A DNA stretch of 64,000 nt, from NCBI GenBank assembly GCA_018398815.1, contig JAFLJL010014638.1, forward strand, positions 1-64,000, written 5' to 3'. The notes beneath the pieces are model-generated. The model was not told the DNA's origin, did not search any database, and saw only the letters and a program-made list of their open reading frames with translations. Positions within the stretch are counted from its first letter, which is position 1, and the number at the start of each line of letters is the position of its first letter. Shown here piece by piece: positions 48,001-57,898 of this stretch. The translations under genes and the position numbers were made by a program. Source of the stretch: Conus ventricosus (lineage: Eukaryota; Mollusca; Gastropoda; Neogastropoda; Conidae).

Positions 48001-51000
48001 GCGGCACGGGAGCGGAATACTGGCGCTATATTAAAACTAGATCTCGGCCTCTCCAATCAAGGAAAGCCGCATGCTAGACCAGTCCAGATGGAGGAGTAAG
48101 GCCCCCACCGAGAAAGGAAGGAACTCTGTGCAGGCCCACTGGCGCGTGGACACGACCTGACACTGCTCCAAGCCTTACCCCAGCCATGGGATAAATGGCA
48201 AGAGCCGAAGTCGGATGTGCTGGTCCTGACTTGTCAGGGGCGTAACGGCAGCACAACGCATCCCCGCTCACATGACAGACAACCTTGGAGAATCTCGATA
48301 TGGTGCTCGACCGTTGAGGACCCGCCAGGGTGGAAGAGTGCCGGGCCCTGTGCCTCAAAGGGGCCCAACCAAAGCTACTGGTGGTCCCCGTGCCCCGTTT
48401 CGTGGCAGAGCCAGACGGCGGGTGTCTCGGGTAAAAGCTACTGGCTTGACAGGAGGAGATGGAGCCAAGGCCATTGGAGATACTGCAGTGGAATGCTGAT
48501 GGAATTTCCAGGAAGAAGCTCCCCTTTACTGAAAGACTCCACAAAGAGGACATTGATGTTGCTTGTGTCCAGGAGACCCACCTTACAGAGAACCTTCGTT
48601 TCACAGTAAGAGGCTACCAGACCTACCGTGTGGACAGGGAAGGGAGACACAAAGGTGGAATCCTCATCTTGGTGAAGAATCATATACCAGCGAAGCACAT
48701 CACAGTGGATACTGAGGATCAGGCAGAAATCACTGGAGTGGAGATCACACAGCGGGAGAAACAGATCAGGATATACAATGTATACTGCCCATCAGATCGA
48801 CGGCTCTCACTACATGCAATGGATGTTCTACAGAACAGCTGCCTGGTTGTCGGCGACTTCAACAGCCACTCCACAAGCTGGGGATACAACGAAACAGACT
48901 CAAGAGGAGAGGAGGTAGAGGATTGGCAGATTGACCAGCAACTACATCTACTAAATCAAGCAGATGACCCCCCAACATTCTACTCACGCAGGTGGCTATC
49001 GTCAACAACACCAGACTAGCCTTTGCCACCAACAATCTGCAGGCGAGCGCACAAAGAACAGTACTGGACCAGCTGGCAGGCAGCGATCACAAACCTGTGA
49101 AACTTTTCTTCGGCCTCAACCACCATCCTGAGGACTGCAGACCACTGCCCAGGTGGAACTACAGAAAAGCTAAATGGGAAAGATTTCTCCATCCTCACTG
49201 ACGAGTATGCCGCCAACATCAATACTCGTCAGAAAGATGCGAACAACATGACCAAGGCCTTCAATGCGGCAATACTGAAAGCAGCCATAGAAACTATCCC
49301 AAGAGGAGCCAGAAAGAACTACAGGCCCTACTGGACTGAAGAACTCCAACAGCTGGAAGATCAAGCGAACGAAGCAAGAGAAAAGGCAGAGAAGGAACCA
49401 TCAACAGAAAACAACATCAACCTGAAGGAAAGAACTGCCTTGTACAAAAAGGCCTTCATCCAGGCAGCAAGAACCAACTGGAAAAGGAAAACAGAAAATC
49501 TCAATTTGGAGAAGGATGGAGCAAGACTGTGGAAACTTGCCAAAGCAATGAACGATGAAAGAATGTCAACTTCACCAATCGTTCTAGAAGACAACGGAGG
49601 GACCCTCACTGAAAGCGGGCTGCAGACCACCTCATAAGCAGCTTCGAAAGGATCAGTGACATCAAAGTCCCAAAAGATAGAGAGAAGGAAGTGTTGGAAC
49701 AACAGAAACACTACAAAGACATGGACACAGAGGAAGAAGTGATGAAAAACTCTTCTCAGAAAAAGAACTGAAGGAAGGGATAAAGCAGATGCAGAAAGAG
49801 AAATCACCAGACCTGATGGCATTACAAATGAGATGCTACAACACTTAGGACCATCAGCAAAGAAAACCCTTCTTAATATCTTCAACGCCAGCTGGAAAAA
49901 TGCATCAGTACCTCAGGCATGGAGAGATGCTACCATGATCCCGATTCACAAGAAAGGAAAAGACAAGACCAAGGCAGACAGCTTCAGACCCATTAGTCTG
50001 ACCAGCTGCGTAGGGAAGCTCATGGAAAGGCTAGTCAACAATAGGCTGACATGGTACCTGGAGAAGAAAGAGATCATCTCTGACAAGCAGGCAGGATTCA
50101 GGCAACACCGATCCACTGAAGACCAGGTCGCTTACATTGCGCAAGAAATGGAGGATGCACTACAAGACAAGAAGCATACCATTACAGTCTGGATCGACCT
50201 GGAAAAGGCCTTTGATAAAGTGTGGAAGAGTGGGCTGAAGCTGAAGATGCACAAGTACGGTATCTCAGGTCTCATGTTCAAATGGATCAGCCAATACCTG
50301 ACCAACAGAAAAGCCCGGGTACAGAACAGAAGGCACCAAAGCAGACAGAAGATCATGAAGGAAGGCGTTCCACAAGGTGGAGTTCTCCTCCCCTACGCTT
50401 TTCATCATCTTCATGAACGACATCCTCGATGACATCCCTGCATGGATCCATGGTGCAATCTACGCAGACGATCTTGCCATCTGGTGCTCTGAGCAGTACA
50501 TAACAACAGCCACTGTAAGGATCCAGGAAGCCCTGAGAAAGATCGAGACATGGACAAAAAAGTGGCTCGTAACCATCAATGCCAGAAAAACCACATACAC
50601 CATCTTCAGCCTGGCTACAAAAGAACAGAGTGCACGCCTCCAGGTGAATGGTCACGTCCTCCCACAGGATAAGTCACCCACTTACTTAGGAGTCACATTT
50701 GACCCCAGGATGACTTGGAGACACCAGATCAACAAGTGCACAGAAAGAGCCAGGCTACGTTTGGCATTGATGAAGAAGTTATCAGGAACTTCCTGGGGAG
50801 CCGACCACAACATCCAGAAGAAACTGTACCTTTGGGACGAATTAGACCTGTCCTAGAATATGGTACAGCTGCCTGGGGGACAGCAGCCAAGACCAACCTA
50901 GACAAAGTTGCCAAGGTCCAGAACCAGGCGTCCAGGATCATCACCGGCGCTCTCAAATCAACCCCGATCCAAGCCATGGAAACTCTGACAGGTCTTCAAA

Positions 51001-53897
51001 GCCTTGAAAGCAGGAGAGATGCCATAATCCTCACCCAAGCTGCCAAATTCAAGAGGATGAAGAATCACCCCATGAACAAAAGAATGTCAGAGCCAACCAA
51101 GTGCAGACTGAAGCGCAGCAGTTTTGTGCACAACGCTCGTAGACTCGAGAGGCAGGACCCTGAACTGCTACAGCAAGGGGAAAAAGCAGATCCCAACTCA
51201 CAGCTCTGTACCCGCTTGGAGAAGGGACCAGTTTCCGGAAGTCAGAGAGACAATCCCAGGCATTCTCTCAAAGGGCACACAATCAGAACCAGAGAAGAAA
51301 GCACTAGCTCTAGACCATATAGAACAGGCTTACCCCAAGGAGCTGTGGACGTACGCATACACAGACGGCTCAGCAGAGGAGGCTACCAGAAATGGAGGTG
51401 GAGGAATATTCCTAACCTTGAAGGATGGAACTCACGTCCGACAAGCCATCCCCACTGGCAAATTCTCCACGAACTACAAAGCTGAGGCAGACGCATTGCA
51501 GACAGCAGCGGAGACACTGTGCGCAAATAGAGAGGCCATACATCCCAAAATCGTCATCTTCTCTGATGCACTGTCAGTACTGCAGGCTGTACAGAACCCA
51601 AAGAACAAGGACCTCAACCCCCTTGTCTCTGCCCTTGCTAGACTGCAACAGGCCACTGAACTAACTGTCATTCAGTGGATACCCTCACACTGCAACATAG
51701 CAGGCAATGAGGAAGCAGACCGACTGGCGAAGGAAGGAGGACAGCAGCCACAAGAGGAACAGGAAATCTCCTATGAAGAGGCCAAGACGATCATCAAGGA
51801 GAAGCAGAGGAAAAGATGGCTTCAGCTACATCCAGAATATAACCAGACAGATCCCTACCACCTCCTACCCAGACCAGACCAAGTGAACATTGTGAGGCTG
51901 AGGACGGCCACTCCAGGCTACACCATCACATGTTCACAAGGTTCCGCATTGGCGAATCTGCAGTGTGCCCCTGCGGTACAGCCCCAATGACAGTGGAACA
52001 CTTCCTACAAGACTGTCCAACTCACCATGACCTGAGAGCAGAGACCTGGCCTGCTGACCAACCGATGAGGGAGAAACTCTACGGATCTCTGGAGGACCTC
52101 CGCCGGACGGCAGCCTTCATCAGTGCATCTGGGGTTCCTGTCTGAGCGAACGAAGAAGAGAAGAAGATCTCTTCATCTGTCAGCTCAGTGGCTGTGTGGC
52201 TGTTTCTGTAATTGTCACTTTACCGCTGAACTGTTCATACTGGTATGATAGTAGGAAAACATCTGTTAAAAAAAATACAGCTATGGTACAGAAAGGTTGA
52301 ACTTGAAGGAGGAGGGAGGGATTAAAGGGCCTGAAATGACCTAAAGCGATGCGGTGTGTGTTGAAGAAAGTATTTGGTCATCAGTCTAATGGTACCACTG
52401 CTCAACGTGGAAAAGAGGTTACTTTGAGGGACTGTGGCTGTTTCATTGAACTTGCTGTCTATGTAGGGGGAAAAAAACCCAAAAAAAACATGATGATACA
52501 GATCTTTCAAATGTTTGGCTGGTGAAAATGTTGGTGGGCCGGTAGAATGTTTTACCCAGAGATTAGACTTGCTTGTGACAACATGCACACTTATCCAGCT
52601 CCACTTTCTGTCGTTGTTTCTTCCTTATGTCTGCCTGCCCCTTTGTCTGGTCTCTTCTGTGGTGTCGTCTCTTCTGTGATGTCATTCATTCATGATTTCT
52701 GATTTCATTTTCATAGTACATTCAGGTAAAGGATGAGAGCCAAGAGTAAGGATTGTGATGATGTTGAAGACTCCATGAAGACTGACATTCAGGTAAAGGA
52801 TGAGAGCCAAGAGTAAGGATTGTGATGAAGACTAACATTCAGGTAAAGGATGAGAGCCAAGAGTAAGGATTGTGATGATGTTGAAGACTCCATGAAGACT
52901 GACATTCAGGTAAAGGATGAGAGCCAAGAGTAAGGATTGTGATGATTCTTAAGACTGCATGAAGACTGACATTCAGGTAAAGGATGAGAGCCAAGAGTAA
53001 GGATTGTGATGATGTTGAAGACTCCATGAAGACTGACATTCAGGTAAAGGATAAGAGTGAGGATTGTGATGATTCTTAAGATTGCATGAAGACTGACATT
53101 CAGGTAAAGGATAAGAGCCAAGAGTGAGGATTGTGATGATACTGAAGACTCCATGAAGGCTGCTGATGAAGGAAGTGTCATAAGATGAGACGGGGTGTGG
53201 TAACCATAGTGATGGCATGGGATGTGTGTCACTGAGGTGGTGCACAAGATGACACTTGAATAAAAGGAATCTGTGTATGTCTGCTCTTATGTGTACCCAC
53301 ATGTGTGCTTTGAACAATGGTAACATCATTAAACATGTGAGGCAGCAGACAATGTCCCCTATTACTGTGCAGATGGACATTTCCCACTGACCGGTGTGCC
53401 AGAGGAGCATGTCAACTTGATCAAGACGTTGTGTGTGTGGGGTGGTGTATTAACAATGACAACATGTGAGGCAGCAGACAAAGTCCCCTATACCTGTGCA
53501 GGTGGACAGTTCCCCACTGACCGGTGTGCCAGAGGAGCACATCAAAACACAAGTGTGTATTAACAATGACAACATGTGAGGGAGCAGACAAAGTCCCCTA
53601 TACCTGTGCAGGTGGACAGTTCCCCACTGACCGGTGTGCCAGAGGAGCACATCAAAACACAAGTGTGTATTAACAATGACAACATGTGAGGCAGCAGACA
53701 ATGTCCCCTCTACCTGTGCAGGTGGACATTTCCCCACTGACCGGTGTGCCAGAGGAGCACACCAAGACACGCATGGTGCGCATCTTCGTCCCCGCCCGCA
53801 ACGCCATGCAGTCCGGAACCTACGGCATGCGGCGCTGGAAGATTGAATTTGACGTGCGGGAACGCTGGGAGAACCCCCTCATGGGATGGACCTCCAC
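40922..53897 (+). CDS. NDUFS4: NDUFS4, complex I 18 kDa (AQDQ) subunit, exons 1-3 of a partial gene
   Basis: NDUFS4 is an accessory subunit of mitochondrial NADH:ubiquinone oxidoreductase, at the base of the matrix N module. Exons: 40922-40994, 46930-47018 and 53722-53897. Exon 1 encodes an Arg/Ser/Leu-rich, acid-free N-terminus ([20 protein letters not shown]), a transit-peptide profile. Exon 2 ends [16 protein letters not shown], matching the family's AQDQ...ITVDEK. Exon 3 has [20 protein letters not shown], then [19 protein letters not shown] and MGW, the family core. Splice phases agree: phase 1 between exons 1 and 2 (Arg codon split A/GG), phase 0 between 2 and 3, phase 2 after 3. The C-terminal exon(s) with the SNFSW-type end are not seen; they should lie in or beyond the gap at 55188-56187. 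Introns of 5.9 and 6.7 kb are full of repeats. Confidence 0.93.
41005..41564. repeat. NDUFS4 intron 1: short repeats and inverted LINE copies
   Basis: 41088-41153: truncated GAA-tailed repeat. 41147-41310: inverted copy of 40650-40735, itself interrupted by an inverted GAA-tailed repeat (41193-41243). 41520-41564: (CA)n. No gene. Confidence 0.8.
41571..42200 (+). pseudogene. LINE reverse transcriptase C-terminal fragment and tail
   Basis: [20 protein letters not shown] is followed by [12 protein letters not shown], then, after a frame change, [19 protein letters not shown] and a stop at 42053. These are the C-terminal blocks of a CR1/L2-type LINE. The 3' end GGGCTATAAGCAACATTATC with (TTATC)-type repeats lies at 42105-42170. 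It is 5'-truncated at a (CA)n tract. Confidence 0.82.
42224..42393 (+). repeat. GAA-tailed short interspersed repeat, nearly complete copy
   Basis: Same family as 38522-38690 in opposite orientation; ends in GGAAGAAGAAGAAGAAG and runs into (CA)n. Confidence 0.72.
42394..42591. repeat. (CA)n microsatellite, interrupted
   Basis: (CA)n with a 60-bp interruption near 42458-42500. A further (GT)n lies at 42869-42938. 42592-42868 shows no gene. Confidence 0.95.
42997..44075. mobile_element. TA-flanked inverted-repeat DNA transposon (non-autonomous candidate)
   Basis: Terminal inverted repeats CCGTAAAGTTCGG...CCGAACTTTACGG are flanked by TA on both sides (42995-42996, 44076-44077), so the target duplication is TA as in Tc1/mariner-type elements. 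The subterminal regions repeat AATAAGCCGCA several times on both ends. Inside, ATGGCGGATCGAAGCC (43530) opens a short frame ([18 protein letters not shown]) followed by TTG|GTAAGA, a good splice donor; a longer frame in the same phase starts at 43450. No transposase is recognised. Confidence 0.8.
44120..44810 (+). repeat. 91-bp minisatellite, about 7.5 units (NDUFS4 intron 1)
   Basis: TATGCTGCTTTATGCTAGGT recurs at a spacing of about 91 bp (44161, 44252, 44343, 44434, ...). The 155-codon frame over it is a repeat translation with hydrophobic residues. Confidence 0.95.
44920..45040. repeat. (CTGT)n and (CT)n microsatellites
   Basis: (CTGT)n 44927-44998, (CT)n 45000-45038. 45041-45454 is unique intronic sequence with no gene seen. 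Confidence 0.95.
45455..46860 (+). repeat. 34-bp minisatellite, about 40 units (NDUFS4 intron 1)
   Basis: The unit is TGTTTTGGTGGGTGTGTTGT plus GTAGGTATGTGCGA or GTAGGTATATCCTA. Many units contain TGTAG|GTATGT, a donor-like site, on the transcribed strand just upstream of exon 2. Confidence 0.95.
46930..47018 (+). CDS. NDUFS4: NDUFS4 exon 2
   Basis: Acceptor GTGCCGTGCAG|GGCC and donor GACAAG|GTGGGG. The frame is fixed by an in-frame TGA at 46911-46913 just upstream of the acceptor, and by the match of its C-terminal half to the AQDQ/ITVDEK region of the family. Confidence 0.88.
47301..47695 (+). repeat. 34-bp minisatellite, about 12 units (NDUFS4 intron 2)
   Basis: The unit contains CTGGCTATCAATCTCATCAT and TCTCACTCACTGCA. 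At 47697-47757 the array is interrupted by a 60-bp LINE tail (GGGCTATAAGCAACATTATC, as at 42105-42170) and one more unit follows. Confidence 0.95.
47865..52170 (+). mobile_element. I-superfamily LINE, nearly full length, in NDUFS4 intron 2
   Basis: The 5' boundary is uncertain (about 47865). A GC-rich upstream region with a basic overlapping frame (48272-48499) may be the end of ORF1. ORF2 is at 48459-52145. The copy ends with GAAGAAGAGAAGAAG near 52165. It lies in the same orientation as NDUFS4. Confidence 0.88.
48459..52145 (+). pseudogene. LINE ORF2: endonuclease, reverse transcriptase, RNase H, CCHC end
   Basis: Domain order: EEP endonuclease with [32 protein letters not shown] (48459-49019) and [11 protein letters not shown] (49077-49111, other frame); a linker rich in Lys/Glu (49248-49637); RT with [40 protein letters not shown] and the catalytic YADDLAIW (50461); a C-terminal RT part; RNase H with [24 protein letters not shown] and [12 protein letters not shown] plus [15 protein letters not shown] (51124-51740); and a terminal Cys/His cluster [18 protein letters not shown] (51966-52020). 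EEP-RT-RNase H order and the CCHC end fit the I superfamily. About seven frameshifts break it, but all catalytic motifs are readable, so it is young or the breaks are partly technical. Confidence 0.92.
52721..53150 (+). repeat. 67-bp minisatellite, about 7 units (NDUFS4 intron 2)
   Basis: The unit contains ACATTCAGGTAAAGGATGAG and GAGCCAAGAGTAAGGATTGT. Each unit has TTCAG|GTAAAGG, a strong donor-like site. 52171-52720 upstream is unique intron with no gene seen. Confidence 0.95.
53310..53721 (+). repeat. 110-bp tandem units carrying the exon 3 acceptor and exon start
   Basis: TTAACAATGACAACATGTGA recurs at 53450, 53560 and 53670 (period 110). Each unit has CCTGTGCAG|GTGGAC and the first 40-50 bases of exon 3 (CCACTGACCGGTGTGCCAGA). 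An older, more divergent unit starts at about 53310. The last unit merges into the real exon at 53722. Confidence 0.92.
53722..53897 (+). CDS. NDUFS4: NDUFS4 exon 3
   Basis: Acceptor CTACCTGTGCAG|GTGGAC, donor ACCTCCAC|GTAAGC. It encodes 58 codons plus two bases with the most conserved NDUFS4 text ([32 protein letters not shown]). Both boundaries are repeated in the flanking arrays. Confidence 0.93.
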
Positions 53898-54985
53898 GTA
53901 AGCTGCAATGTTCCTGTGTTTCTGTTCTTTTCACAAATTAGGGGGGATGGTTGGAGGAGGGATGTGTGGGGATGGGATGGACCTCCAAGTAAGCTGCAAT
54001 GTTCCTGTGTTTCTGTTCTTTTCACATATGAGGGGGGACGGTTGGAGGAGGGATGTGTGGGGATGGGATGGACCTCCACGTAAGCTGCAATGTTCCTGTG
54101 TTTCTGTTCTTTTCACAAATGAGGGGGATGGTTGGAGGAGGGATGTGTGGGATGGGATGGACCTCCAAGTAAGCTGCAATGTTCCTGTGTTTCTGTTCTT
54201 TTCACATATGAGGGGGGATGGTTGGAGGAGGGATGTGTGGGGATGGGATGGACCTCCACGTAAGCTGCAATGTTCCTGTGTTTCTGTTCTTTTCACAAAT
54301 GAGGGGGGGTGGTTGGAGGAGGGATGTGTGGGGATGGGATGGACCTCCAAGTAAGCTGCAATGTTCCTGTGTTTCTGTTCTTTTCACATATGAGGGGGAT
54401 GGTTGGAGGAGGGATGTGTGGGATGGGATGGACCTCCAAGTAAGCTGCAATGTTCCTGTGTTTCTGTTCTTTTCACAAATGAGGGGGGATGGTTGGAGGA
54501 GGGATGTGTGGGGATGGGATGGACCTCCAAGTAAGCTGCAATGTTCCTGTGTTTCTGTTCTTTTCACATATGAGGGGGGATGGTTGGAGGAGGGATGTGT
54601 GGGGATGGGATGGACCTCCACGTAAGCTGCAATGTTCCTGTGTTTCTGTTCTTTTCACAAATGGGGGTGGTTGGAGGAGGGATGTGGGGATGGACTGGAC
54701 CTCCACGTAAGCTGCAATGTTCCTGTGTTTCTGTTCTTTTCACAAATGGGGGTGGTTGGAGAGGGATTTGTGGGGATGGGGTGGACCTCCACGTAAGCTG
54801 CAATGTTCCTGTGTTTCTGTTCTTTTCACAAATGGGGGTGGTTGGAGGAGGGATTTGTGGGGATGGGATGGACCTCCACGTAAGCGCAATTTCTGCTTTC
54901 TGCTTTTCACAAATGGGGGGTTGAGGGGGATTGTGGGATGGGATGGACCTCCACATAAGTGGCAATGTTCCTGGTTCTGTCTTTT
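53881..54985 (+). repeat. 90-bp minisatellite repeating the exon 3 end and its donor, about 13 units
   Basis: Each unit has GATGGGATGGACCTCCAC or ...CCAA followed by GTAAGCTGCAATGTTCCTGT, then a pyrimidine-rich TTTCTGTTCTTTTCAC and a G-rich spacer. The first unit is the real exon end. Later units shorten and decay (about 54700-54985), and the last has ATAAG instead of GTAAG. Long frames over the array are repeat translations. Confidence 0.95.
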
Positions 54986-55187
54986 CACAAATGGCCTCCG
55001 GGGGTTGCGACCTTGGTCGGAGGGTTTGCGTGGTCCATGGATCCTCAGCTTTGCTGGGGCATCATCTTGGATAGCTGTTTTTTCACACTGCTCTAGGGGA
55101 GGTGCGACCTTGTGGTAGCGACGGGTAAGGAGTGATCCCTGTAGGCTTTGTCAATAGGCAGGGGGATCTACAAGATAACCCGCCTTC

Positions 55188-56187
55188 NNNNNNNNNNNNN
55201 NNNNNNNNNNNNNNNNNNNNNNNNNNNNNNNNNNNNNNNNNNNNNNNNNNNNNNNNNNNNNNNNNNNNNNNNNNNNNNNNNNNNNNNNNNNNNNNNNNNN
55301 NNNNNNNNNNNNNNNNNNNNNNNNNNNNNNNNNNNNNNNNNNNNNNNNNNNNNNNNNNNNNNNNNNNNNNNNNNNNNNNNNNNNNNNNNNNNNNNNNNNN
55401 NNNNNNNNNNNNNNNNNNNNNNNNNNNNNNNNNNNNNNNNNNNNNNNNNNNNNNNNNNNNNNNNNNNNNNNNNNNNNNNNNNNNNNNNNNNNNNNNNNNN
55501 NNNNNNNNNNNNNNNNNNNNNNNNNNNNNNNNNNNNNNNNNNNNNNNNNNNNNNNNNNNNNNNNNNNNNNNNNNNNNNNNNNNNNNNNNNNNNNNNNNNN
55601 NNNNNNNNNNNNNNNNNNNNNNNNNNNNNNNNNNNNNNNNNNNNNNNNNNNNNNNNNNNNNNNNNNNNNNNNNNNNNNNNNNNNNNNNNNNNNNNNNNNN
55701 NNNNNNNNNNNNNNNNNNNNNNNNNNNNNNNNNNNNNNNNNNNNNNNNNNNNNNNNNNNNNNNNNNNNNNNNNNNNNNNNNNNNNNNNNNNNNNNNNNNN
55801 NNNNNNNNNNNNNNNNNNNNNNNNNNNNNNNNNNNNNNNNNNNNNNNNNNNNNNNNNNNNNNNNNNNNNNNNNNNNNNNNNNNNNNNNNNNNNNNNNNNN
55901 NNNNNNNNNNNNNNNNNNNNNNNNNNNNNNNNNNNNNNNNNNNNNNNNNNNNNNNNNNNNNNNNNNNNNNNNNNNNNNNNNNNNNNNNNNNNNNNNNNNN
56001 NNNNNNNNNNNNNNNNNNNNNNNNNNNNNNNNNNNNNNNNNNNNNNNNNNNNNNNNNNNNNNNNNNNNNNNNNNNNNNNNNNNNNNNNNNNNNNNNNNNN
56101 NNNNNNNNNNNNNNNNNNNNNNNNNNNNNNNNNNNNNNNNNNNNNNNNNNNNNNNNNNNNNNNNNNNNNNNNNNNNNNNNNNNNNNN
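55188..56187. other. Assembly gap, 1000 N
   Basis: Exactly 1000 N, a conventional scaffold gap of unknown true size. 54986-55187 before it shows no recognisable gene. Confidence 0.99.
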
Positions 56188-57176
56188 ATTTAAGAAGTAA
56201 GATGAAGATAATATATATTTTTTATAGCCGTTAATTTAATGCAGTCTCTTACCTGCTTCGATGAAAGACTAACGAATATTCCTGATTGTTGGTTTCTGTT
56301 ATGCTCAGCCTGTGTTGAGCTGGTTGGTGTATTAGTAGACCTCCCTCGCCCATCATGCGAGTGGCTGTTAGGATTTAACAGCATGGTCAGACTGTACTGA
56401 CTGCGGGGTTCCAGTACCCTTCTTTCTTCTTTCCTCTCAGTTACCTTTTCCCTCCTCCCTGGGGCTTCACCCGGAGCTTGCACTGGTTGGTGCCGCGCAC
56501 TGGTTGGGCCACGCACTGGTTGGGACCGCGCACTGGTTGGTGCCGCGCACTGGTTGGGACCGCGCACTGGTTGGTGCCGCGCACTGGTTGGGGTCACGCA
56601 CTGGTTGGGCCACACACTGGTTGGGACCACGCACTGGTTGAGGCCACGTACTGGTGGAAAAGCCCGTGGACTTGGCTGGACGGTCCCGATCCCCGTCTAG
56701 GACCTCCAGCAACAACGCCTCGTCCCCTGAGACGCGCTCTCCACCGTCTGTTTGTGCGTGTCAAGGGTGTCGGCCTTGAACAACTCTCTTCAAGAACCGA
56801 CCCGGTTTGGGGCACCTAGTGCGACAGGGTGCTCCCAGTAGACTTTGGAGAGGCAGGAGTGTGAGGGCACTACATGACAGGGAAAGGGATGGATGCTGGA
56901 ATTAATTTATTTATGATTATGATTGTGTATGTCGTGTATTGAGATGCTTGATTGTGATTGTGCATGTTGTGCGTGTTGGAATGCTTGATTGTAATTGTGC
57001 ATAGTGCGTGCGTTGAAATATTTATTTGTGATTGCGTGTGTTGATGTGAATAAATGGGGTGTTGTATCGTAATCTTTCTTGTGTGGTCTCCTGCGAGCGT
57101 GTGAGGTCAGTCACTCCCTTCACTCCTATCTAAAACCGATCCTGTCAGGGCAGACCTCCAGGGGTCGGTCGTGACA
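56188..57176 (+). repeat. 5' LTR of copy 2, 3' part only
   Basis: Matches the last 990 bp of the other LTRs, ending GTCGTGACA. Its 17-bp minisatellite (56478-56655) has about eleven units against eight elsewhere. It keeps AATAAA at 57050-57055. Confidence 0.9.
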
Positions 57177-57180
57177 TTTG

Positions 57181-57198
57181 TGGGGGCTCGTCCGGGAT
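57181..57198 (+). promoter_or_regulatory. Primer-binding site, tRNA-Pro type
   Basis: TGGGGGCTCGTCCGGGAT, four bases after the LTR end, is the classical proline tRNA primer site. All 18 positions of the known site are present. Confidence 0.88.
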
Positions 57199-57776
57199 GT
57201 GAAGGGTTCTGGCTGTCTCTCTCGTTTCGCGGAGTACCTGTCCAGTTTTGTTTGTTTTGTATACGTTTAGTTAGTTTGTCATGGTTGTTTGTGGGTGGTT
57301 GGCTGGTGACTCTAGCATGTAGGGAGTCTTGGTGGCCTGAAGGAACATCCGGTGTGACCGGGGAGTCGAGGTGAGACCAGGGGAATCGACCACGTCCAGA
57401 CCTCCTTCCGCCGGGTGCCTCACGCAGGTACGGCCGTAAGTCTTGCCTATCTGTAGCCACTCAGTCTTCCATTCCTGTTTTGTGGTTAGCCAGTTTTTTT
57501 ACCGGTGGTTATTGAGTACAGGGGTTGTATCGGACGTTAGTGTCACTTTTTTTTTCCCCTCTCCTGATTCCGTCTGCCAGTTTGTTTGTTTTTTTCGGCC
57601 AGCCCCACCGCACTGTTGCTCGTGCTGTGGAGCGCGGTGTTGCCAGAGTGGGAGCAGCCGGACATAGTTTTTTGTTTGTTTTTTTTTTTGGTGAGCCCCA
57701 CCGCACTGTTGCTCGTGTTGTGGAGCGCGGTGTTGCCAGAGTGGGAGCAGCCGGAACTTGTCCGCACACACACCAC

Positions 57777-57780
57777 ACAC

Positions 57781-57824
<44 letters not shown>
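57777..57824. repeat. (CA)n in the leader of copy 2
   Basis: (CA)n tract absent from copy 1, where the same place (3430-3470) has only scattered CA. 57605-57760 also contains a 104-bp tandem duplication (GAGTGGGAGCAGCCGG at 57646 and 57736), which is approximated in copy 1. Confidence 0.85.
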
Positions 57825-57827
<3 letters not shown>

Positions 57828-57898
57828 CCCTAAAATAGCTGTTTTTCAAGTGGAATTGTCTTTCCCCCTGTATTTGAGAACCGTAGGATCTAGTTGTC

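Noticed and set aside
53908..54924. Several 110-150-codon frames on both strands
   Set aside because: Translations of the 90-bp array after exon 3; the periodic text is repeat DNA, not a repeat protein.
55132..56200. Two frames of about 350 codons
   Set aside because: They run through the 1000-N gap and have no content.
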